A stretch of DNA of 64,000 nucleotides from Streptomyces asiaticus (GTDB lineage Bacteria > Actinomycetota > Actinomycetes > Streptomycetales > Streptomycetaceae), in contig NZ_JAGSHX010000006.1 in NCBI RefSeq assembly GCF_018138715.1, positions 868,001 through 932,000 of the forward strand, read 5' to 3'. Of the stretch, positions 58,366 to 64,000 are shown piece after piece. A program made the position numbers and the translations under genes. The first letter of the stretch is position 1. Each line of letters begins with the position of its first letter. The notes below the pieces were generated by a model. That model saw only the letters and a list, made by a program, of their open reading frames with translations. It was not told the origin of the DNA and did no database searches.

Positions 58366-59811
58366 ATGAGCCCTCGCACCACCCGCCGCCGGGCGGCGCT
58401 GCTCACCGCCCTGCTCGCCGTCCTGTGGGGCCTGATCTCCGGCCCGCCCGCGGCCACTGCGGCCCCGCACACCGCCGCCGCGGGCACCTTCCGCAACCCC
58501 CTCAACACCGGCCCCGACCCATTCGTGGCCACCTGGAGCGGGAACTACTACCTGACCACCACGCAGGGCGACAGCATCCGGATGTGGCGCTCCACCTCCC
58601 TGGGCAGCCTGCTCGACGCCGACCCCATCACCGTGTGGACGGACACCGACGCCTCCCGCAACCAGCACATCTGGGCTCCGGAGTTCTACCGCTTCGGCAA
58701 CCGCTGGTACCTCTACTACACCGCCGACGACGGGACCGACGACCACCACCGGCTCTATGTGCTGGAGTCGGACCGCGACGACCCGGCGGGCCCGTACCAC
58801 TTCACGTCCCGTCTGACGCCGCCCAACCACTCCGCCGACTTCGCCATCGACCCCGGCATCCTCGAGCACAACGGACGCCTCTACCTCGCCTACTCCGGTA
58901 TCAACCAGTACCAGCACAACGGCCTCAACATCGCCCCGATGTCCAACCCGTACACCGTCTCGGGCAACGCGGTCGCCATCAACGCGGCGGGCGGCTGCCC
59001 GGAGGTGCGCGAGGGCCCCGAGTTCCTCTACCGCAACGGCCGCACCTGGATGACGTACTCCACCTGCGACACCGGCAAGCCGGACTACCAGGTCTGGATG
59101 ATGTCCCTGCCGTCCACCGCCGACCCGCTCGTGCCCGGCAACTGGACCCAGCGCTCCGGCGCGGTGTTCTCCCGCGCCGATGACCACGGCGTCTACGGCC
59201 CCGGCCACCACGCGTTCTTCCGCTCGCCCGACGGCAAGGAGGACTGGATCGTCTACCACGCCAAGACCACGTCGGTGAACACCTACAGCAACCGCACCAC
59301 CCGCGCGCAGAAGATCACCTGGAACGCCGACGGCAGCCCGAACCTGGGCCGCCCGCTCGCCATGGGCGCCACCCAGGACCTGCCGTCCGGCGACCCGGGA
59401 GCGGGCACGTACTGGATCAATGACGACGGCCGGTCCAGCGGCGACGGAAGCGTGTCGTACACCGGCTCCTGGAACTCGGGGACCGGCTGCGCCACCCAGT
59501 GCTTCTGGAGCGACGACCACTGGAGCGACCGGGCGGGCAACACCGCCACGTTCTCCTTCACCGGCACCCGGATCGCCCTGCTGTCGGTCCGCGACACCGG
59601 CAACGGCATCGCCGCCCTCAGCATCGACGGCGGCCCCGAGCAGCGCGTGGACTTCTACGGTGCGATCCGCACCGGCGAGACGCTCCAGTACCTCAGTCCC
59701 CGGCTCGCCTCCGGCCGCCACACCCTGCGCATCCGGGTCACCGGCGAGCACAACGCCCAGTCGGGCGCCTCGTTCGTGAGCGTGGACCGCGCCGAGGTGT
59801 ACACCCGCTGA
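58366..59811 (+). CDS. Secreted GH43 glycosidase (arabinofuranosidase/xylosidase type)
   Basis: 481 residues. Signal peptide about 1-33; five-bladed propeller (about 40-335) with the three acidic residues in 'NTGPDPFVA', 'FAIDPGILEHNG' and 'REGPEFLYRNG'; C-terminal beta-sandwich of CBM type (about 365-480, 'ATFSFTGTRIALLSVRDTGNGIAALSIDGG'). Removes arabinose or xylose from polysaccharides. ATG with AAGGAAG. Likely co-transcribed with GH76 and ended by a strong hairpin. Confidence 0.91.
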   Translation: MSPRTTRRRAALLTALLAVLWGLISGPPAATAAPHTAAAGTFRNPLNTGPDPFVATWSGNYYLTTTQGDSIRMWRSTSLGSLLDADPITVWTDTDASRNQHIWAPEFYRFGNRWYLYYTADDGTDDHHRLYVLESDRDDPAGPYHFTSRLTPPNHSADFAIDPGILEHNGRLYLAYSGINQYQHNGLNIAPMSNPYTVSGNAVAINAAGGCPEVREGPEFLYRNGRTWMTYSTCDTGKPDYQVWMMSLPSTADPLVPGNWTQRSGAVFSRADDHGVYGPGHHAFFRSPDGKEDWIVYHAKTTSVNTYSNRTTRAQKITWNADGSPNLGRPLAMGATQDLPSGDPGAGTYWINDDGRSSGDGSVSYTGSWNSGTGCATQCFWSDDHWSDRAGNTATFSFTGTRIALLSVRDTGNGIAALSIDGGPEQRVDFYGAIRTGETLQYLSPRLASGRHTLRIRVTGEHNAQSGASFVSVDRAEVYTR

Positions 59812-59825
59812 CACCCGGCACATCC

Positions 59826-59853
59826 GCGGCCCCCGCCCGGCGGCGGGGGCCGC
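59826..59853 (+). terminator. Hairpin after the GH43 gene
   Basis: A perfect 12-bp stem (GCGGCCCCCGCC and its complement) with a 4-base loop, 14 bp after the stop codon. Confidence 0.75.
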
Positions 59854-59915
59854 ACCCGCCGCGGGGTCGGGTGAGACATGACGCCGTGCGCAATCCCACC
59901 GGCGCTTGCCTTACC

Positions 59916-60827
59916 GTGGCGCACGTGGATCTCAACTTGCTCGTGGCGCTCGACGCGCTGCTGGAGGAGAACAGCGTGACCGCCGCGGCGGACCGGCTGA
60001 ACCTCTCGCCACCGGCGATGAGCCGGACGCTGGCCCGGATCCGTCGCGCGACCGGCGACGACATCCTGGTGCGCGCCGGCCGCACCATGGTCCCGACCCC
60101 GCGCGCCCTCGAACTGCGCGAGGAGACCCGCGATCTGGTCCGGCGGGCCACCGCCGTGCTCACTCCCGTGCGCCGGCTCGACCTCGCCGCCCTGAACCGG
60201 CACTTCACCGTGCGCGGCCATGACGCGCTGCTGGCCGCCCTCGCCGCCCCGCTGATCGCCAGGGTCGGCGCCACCGCCCCGAACATCCATCTGAGCCTGC
60301 TGGCCGAGTCCGCCGCCGACCAGCCCGACCTCGCCCGGGGCCAGGTCGATCTGGAGATCGGCGCGGACGAGCCGGGCCGCCCGGAGATCTCCTCCGAGGT
60401 GGTCGGCGCCGACCGGCTGGTCCTGGCGCTGCGACGGGGGCATCCGCTCGCCAAGGGCCGGGTCGGCCTCGACAGGCTCGTCCGCATGACCTTCGTGACC
60501 GTCTCGCGCCGGGGCCGACTGCACAACGCCATCGACGACGCCCTCGCCGAACGGGGGCTGCGACGGCGGGTGATCGCGTCCCTGCCGACGAGCGCCGCGG
60601 CGCTGGACGTGGTGTCCCGTTCGGACGCCGTGGCCGTCGTCGCCGAGCGGGTCTGCCGACCCGCCTCGGCGAGGCTCGGCCTCGTCACCCGGCGGCTCCC
60701 GCTGGAGCTGCCACCGACCCGGGTGGTCCTCACCTGGCATCACCGGCACGACAGCGACCCCGCCCACGCATGGCTGCGCGGCCAGGTGCGGGACGTGCTC
60801 CGCGAGGCGACCGACGGCACTGCGTGA
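59916..60827 (+). CDS. LysR family regulator
   Basis: 303 residues: winged HTH (about 4-62, 'DLNLLVALDALLEENSVTAAADRLNLSPPAMSRTLARIR') and an effector domain (about 95-295). The HTH is of the NodD/PnbR-like subgroup. Start is uncertain: GTGs at 59886, 59916 and 59925 are all in frame and none has a clear ribosome-binding site. Convergent with the GH4 operon and downstream of the GH genes; targets not evident. Confidence 0.86.
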   Translation: MAHVDLNLLVALDALLEENSVTAAADRLNLSPPAMSRTLARIRRATGDDILVRAGRTMVPTPRALELREETRDLVRRATAVLTPVRRLDLAALNRHFTVRGHDALLAALAAPLIARVGATAPNIHLSLLAESAADQPDLARGQVDLEIGADEPGRPEISSEVVGADRLVLALRRGHPLAKGRVGLDRLVRMTFVTVSRRGRLHNAIDDALAERGLRRRVIASLPTSAAALDVVSRSDAVAVVAERVCRPASARLGLVTRRLPLELPPTRVVLTWHHRHDSDPAHAWLRGQVRDVLREATDGTA

Positions 60828-60869
60828 GTCGCTTGGCACACTATTCTTCGTATTGTCAGATGACTGGGG

Positions 60870-62180
60870 TCAGAGGGCGAGGGTCGCGCGCAGCGCCGGT
60901 TGCAGCCGTTCGCGGTGTGCGCGCACCATCTCGTCGCACAGCTCCCAGATCTGCTCGACACGCAGGGCGGCGGCGGTCGCCGGGTCGGTCATGGCCGCGT
61001 GCCGGATGTGGCGTGGCTCGTTCTCCAGGGCGGCGCGCACCACGAGGTCGTTCATGCTGAGGTAGGTGCGGTTGAGCGCGGCGAGCTGCGGCGGCAGCGC
61101 ACCGGCCCGGGTCGGCCGCACCCCGGACCGGTCGACCAGACACGGCACTTCGACCACGCCGTGGGACGGAAGGTTCTCGATGAGGCCGTGGTTGGGCACA
61201 TTGCCGTAGACGGTCCTGGGGGTGCCGGTCACCATGGAGTGGATGATCTGCGGGGCGTACTCCATGGTCCCCTCGACGTCGATGGGGGCGCCGGTCGCCA
61301 GGGCGTCGCGGGTTTGTTCGTACGCGGCGACGTTCTCGTCCACGATGCCGAGGTACGCGCCGACGGGCAGCCGCAGCCGCTCGATCTCGCTGTCGTGGTG
61401 CAGATACCAGGGCACATACTCGGAGGAGTGCTCGCTGGTCTCGGTCGGGTAGTAGCCGAGCCGCCGGTACATGTCGACGCGGACCCGCCGCCGCAGCTGC
61501 TCGTTCTCGGCGATCAGCGCGTCCAGCCGGGGGTAGAGATCGGTGCCGTCGTGCTCCAGACGGAGCACCCACGCCTGGTGGTTGACCCCGGCGGCGCGGT
61601 AGGTGACCTCGTTGAAGGGGACCTTCAGCAGGTCGCACAGGTCGTGGATGGTCCAGTGCACCGAGTGGCACAGGCCGACCACCCGGGTAAGACCGGTGGC
61701 CGCCACGAGGTACTGCACATTCATGGCCATCGGGTTGGTGTAGTTGAGCAGCCATGCCCCGGGGCATACGGCGGCGATGTCCTCGCCCAGCGCCTTGAGG
61801 AACGGGAAGGTGCGCAGGGCGCGGAAGATGCCGCCGACGCCGAGGGTGTCGCCGATGGTCTGCCGCACACCGTGGCGCGCCGGGATCTCGAAGTCGATCC
61901 GGGTGGCCTCCCCCATGCCGATCTGGACGAGGTTGATGACGAAGTCGGCGCCGTCGAGCGCCTCGCGCCGGTCGGCGTGTGCGGTGATGTGCGCGGCGGC
62001 GCCCCGCCGCTCGGCGATGTAGCGCGCGGCGGCCTCGGCGGTGGCCAGGCGTTGCGGATCGATGTCGTGCAGGGCGATCCGCGCGGTCTTCAGCTCCGGG
62101 AAGGCGAAGAGATCCGCCAGCAGGCCCTGGGTGAAGACGACGCTTCCCGCGCCGATCAGCACGATCTTGGGGTTGATCAT
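60870..62180 (-). CDS. GH4 family glycosidase (alpha-galactosidase/6-phospho-glucosidase type)
   Basis: 436 residues: NAD-binding start 'KIVLIGAGSVVFTQGLLADLF', then 'NYTNPMAMNVQYL', the metal-Cys segment 'GLCHSVHW' and 'AGVNHQAWVLRL'. GH4 enzymes use NAD+ and Mn2+ in a redox-assisted cleavage inside the cell; the C-H-S and 'GVNH' pattern is closest to MelA-type alpha-galactosidases and alpha-glucuronidases. ATG overlaps the kinase stop by 4 bp; last gene of the permease-kinase-GH4 operon. Confidence 0.9.
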   Translation of the reverse strand: MINPKIVLIGAGSVVFTQGLLADLFAFPELKTARIALHDIDPQRLATAEAAARYIAERRGAAAHITAHADRREALDGADFVINLVQIGMGEATRIDFEIPARHGVRQTIGDTLGVGGIFRALRTFPFLKALGEDIAAVCPGAWLLNYTNPMAMNVQYLVAATGLTRVVGLCHSVHWTIHDLCDLLKVPFNEVTYRAAGVNHQAWVLRLEHDGTDLYPRLDALIAENEQLRRRVRVDMYRRLGYYPTETSEHSSEYVPWYLHHDSEIERLRLPVGAYLGIVDENVAAYEQTRDALATGAPIDVEGTMEYAPQIIHSMVTGTPRTVYGNVPNHGLIENLPSHGVVEVPCLVDRSGVRPTRAGALPPQLAALNRTYLSMNDLVVRAALENEPRHIRHAAMTDPATAAALRVEQIWELCDEMVRAHRERLQPALRATLAL

Positions 62181-63133
62181 GACGGGAGGTCTCCGTTGGC
62201 GGTGAGGTGGGTGAGGGCTTCGTCCCAGGTGGGCTGGGCGGTGGTGCCGCCCGCGGCGCGGGTGGACAGCGCACCGCAGGCGGCGGCGAGGTCGAGCGCC
62301 TCGGCGATCGGCCGGCCCGTGAGCCGTCCGGCGAGGAAGCCCGCGTTGAAGCTGTCGCCCGCGCCGACGGCGTCCTGGGGTGTGACACGGATCCCGGCGG
62401 TGGTGTGCAGGGTCCGGCCGTCGTGGCACAGGGCGCCGTCCGCCCCGTTCTTGACGGCCACCAGCGGGACCTGCCGCGCGAGCACTTCGGCGGCCGCCAC
62501 GACGGATGTGCCGTCGGTGCCGGCCAGCCGGTGGGCCTCGGCGGCGTTGGGCAGCAGGAGGTCGGTCCGGGCGAGGACGGGCGCCAGCGCGGCGGGGTCC
62601 CATCGGCCCGAGGGGTCGTCGTTGGTGTCCAGCGAGGTGGTGGCGCCCGCCGCGCGGGCGGTGTCGAACAGGTCCGGCAGATCGGCGGCGAGCCCCGGCA
62701 TGAGGAAGAAGGACGCGGCGTGGAGATGCCGGGCCGAGGTCAGCAGGTGTGGGGGGATGTCGCGGCCCGAGGTGGCGGCGAGGGTGCCCGGCGCGGTGAG
62801 GATGGCCCGGTCGTCCCCGCGGGTCACGATGACCGTGAGCGGTGTCGGCAGGCCGCCGTCCAGGTGCAGTCCACTGACGTCGACGCCGTGCGCCGCGAGC
62901 CGGTCGCGCATGTAGTGTCCGGCGCCGTCGTCCCCGACGCGTCCGGCGAAGGCCACGCGCAGCCCCAGCCGGGCGGCGCCGCACGCGGTGATCGCGGCGG
63001 ATCCGCCGAGGGTGAGCGCGCCGCTGTCGACGAGCTGTTCGCGCTGGCCGAAGGCGAGCGCGGTGTCGAGCGGTCCGACGATGACGTCCGGGTTGGCGTC
63101 CCCGATGACGAGCAGGTCGAAGGTGGGTGGCAT
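62177..63133 (-). CDS. PfkB family carbohydrate kinase
   Basis: 318 residues of the ribokinase fold: 'GDANPDVIVGPLD' at the N-terminus, 'GGSAAITACGAARLGLRVAFAGRVGDD', and the anion-hole/catalytic base motif 'DAVGAGDSFNAGFLAG' (about residues 252-267). Phosphorylates a sugar or nucleoside taken up by the neighbouring ABC transporter. Starts 41 bp after the permease stop and is coupled to GH4. Confidence 0.9.
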   Translation of the reverse strand: MPPTFDLLVIGDANPDVIVGPLDTALAFGQREQLVDSGALTLGGSAAITACGAARLGLRVAFAGRVGDDGAGHYMRDRLAAHGVDVSGLHLDGGLPTPLTVIVTRGDDRAILTAPGTLAATSGRDIPPHLLTSARHLHAASFFLMPGLAADLPDLFDTARAAGATTSLDTNDDPSGRWDPAALAPVLARTDLLLPNAAEAHRLAGTDGTSVVAAAEVLARQVPLVAVKNGADGALCHDGRTLHTTAGIRVTPQDAVGAGDSFNAGFLAGRLTGRPIAEALDLAAACGALSTRAAGGTTAQPTWDEALTHLTANGDLPS

Positions 63134-63173
63134 ACGGGTTCCTGAAGGGTGAGGGAGGGCTGGGCGGTGCCGG

Positions 63174-63998
63174 TCAGCCCTTGAGGCCGGTGGAGGTGAT
63201 CGACCGGACGAAGGTCTTCTGGGCGGCGAGGAAGGCGAGCAGCACCGGCAGGACGGTGATGACGTTCCCCGCCATCACGGCCGACCACTGGGTGTGGTGC
63301 TGCCCCCGGAAGGTGGTCAGACCCAGCTGGAGGGTGTAGTTGGCGTCGTGGTTCAGCGCGATGAGCGGCCAGGACAGGTCGTTCCAGGTGGTGAGGAAGG
63401 TCAGGACGGCGACCGTGCTCAGCGCCGGGCGGGACAGCGGGACGACGATCTGGAACAGCACCCGCAGCCGCGAACACCCGTCGATCCAGGCGGCCTCCTC
63501 CAGCTCCCGGGGCAGGGAGAGGAAGAACTGCCGCAGCAGGAACACCGCGAACGGCGTCACCAGCGACGGCACGATCAGCGCCCCGAGGGTGTCGACGAGC
63601 CCCAGCTTCCGCATCACCAGGAACGTCGGGATCATCGTCAGCTGGAACGGGATGGCCATGGTGGCCAGCATCAGCACCAGCAGCACCCGGGACCCGCCGA
63701 ACCGCATCCGGGCGAAGGCGTAGCCGCCCAGCGTCCCCAGCAGCAGATTGGACACGACCGCGACCGCCGAGACGATCAGGGAGTTGGCGAACCAGCGCGG
63801 GAACATCGCGTTGCCGAGCACGAAGCGGTAGCCGCCCAGGTGGATTCCGGAGGGCCAGAGCGCGGGCGGGAAGCGGTTGATCTCCGCGTCGCTCATCACC
63901 GAGCTGAGCCCCAGCCAGATCAGTGGTACGGCGAAGAGCAGCGCCAGTGGCGCGAGCAGCAGATGCCACGGGCTGAACGGCAGCCGCGGCCACCGCCG
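63174..63998 (-). CDS. Sugar ABC transporter permease, MalG type (5' end outside window)
   Basis: 275 residues are visible and the frame stays open to the window edge (first codons read 'RRWPRLPFSPWHLLLAPLALL'), so the start lies beyond. Six helices expected; the ABC-permease EAA loop reads 'LEEAAWIDGCSRLRVLFQIVVPLSRP'. Partner permease, binding protein and probably a regulator should lie beyond the right edge. Imports the oligosaccharide or sugar used by the PfkB kinase and GH4. Confidence 0.91.
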   Translation of the reverse strand, partial: RRWPRLPFSPWHLLLAPLALLFAVPLIWLGLSSVMSDAEINRFPPALWPSGIHLGGYRFVLGNAMFPRWFANSLIVSAVAVVSNLLLGTLGGYAFARMRFGGSRVLLVLMLATMAIPFQLTMIPTFLVMRKLGLVDTLGALIVPSLVTPFAVFLLRQFFLSLPRELEEAAWIDGCSRLRVLFQIVVPLSRPALSTVAVLTFLTTWNDLSWPLIALNHDANYTLQLGLTTFRGQHHTQWSAVMAGNVITVLPVLLAFLAAQKTFVRSITSTGLKG

Positions 63999-64000
63999 TG

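Noticed and set aside
1..64000. tRNA, rRNA, insertion sequences or attachment sites
   Set aside because: No cloverleaf sequence, transposase or integrase was recognised by reading; a covariance-model search was not possible here.

Overview
The window looks like part of a Streptomyces chromosome (or a very close actinomycete). It is high-GC throughout and almost free of TTA codons. It carries typical Streptomyces families: a WhiJ/Scr1-type HTH with a DUF397 partner and an RsbW-like ATPase, a DUF574-type methyltransferase, and a secreted GH2 with a C-terminal CBM42 domain. No rRNA, tRNA, CRISPR, integrase or insertion sequence was seen.

Layout. (1) 1-12.3 kb: the tail of an AI-2E-type permease; a translationally coupled minus-strand operon (hydantoinase/oxoprolinase A and B, ACS-type MFS permease, isochorismatase-fold protein); an aminotransferase plus RsbW-like ATPase; a GntR/FCD regulator; a metallo-beta-lactamase (MBL) fold hydrolase divergent from an AraC regulator; and a secreted SGNH hydrolase. 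A rare AGATCT palindrome clusters in the promoters here and may be the GntR operator. (2) 12.4-36.9 kb: an acyl-CoA catabolic island. It holds a CoA ligase, MBL hydrolase, EthD and two NTF2-like proteins, a TetR regulator, two thiolase-type enzymes (one next to a DUF35 protein), two enoyl-CoA hydratases, five SDRs, four acyl-CoA dehydrogenases, two APH-type kinases, a zinc alcohol dehydrogenase, an MHS permease and an FAD dehydrogenase. Copies of one 14-bp palindrome (YTGAAYTNANTTCA) lie in front of every transcription unit, so this looks like one TetR regulon. The kinase/acyl-CoA dehydrogenase/SDR pairs resemble split forms of mammalian ACAD10/ACAD11 and the bacterial levulinate (Lva) enzymes, which dehydrate hydroxyacyl-CoA through a phosphorylated intermediate.

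(3) 36.9-50.5 kb: sugar and organic-acid genes with scars of rearrangement. These include a fossil C-terminus of a glycoside hydrolase, an FGGY kinase with a LacI regulator and matching operators, an orphan promoter-operator, a frameshifted and truncated fatty-acyl-AMP ligase pseudogene, an ankyrin protein, a GntP permease, an orphan Bug-type binding protein beside a CitA/CitB-type two-component system, and a lacI-isomerase-MFS operon behind a perfect 26-bp palindrome. (4) 50.5-53.8 kb: methyltransferase, DUF397 protein, HTH regulator, divergent ATPase with a TTA codon, and a conserved hypothetical. (5) 53.9-64 kb: secreted GH2-CBM42, GH76 and GH43 enzymes, a LysR regulator, and a convergent GH4 / PfkB kinase / ABC permease operon that leaves the window. 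This is a polysaccharide (arabinan/mannan/galactan type) and sugar-uptake block.

Functions are read from motifs and neighbourhood only; substrates of the catabolic island and the sugar operons are not determined.
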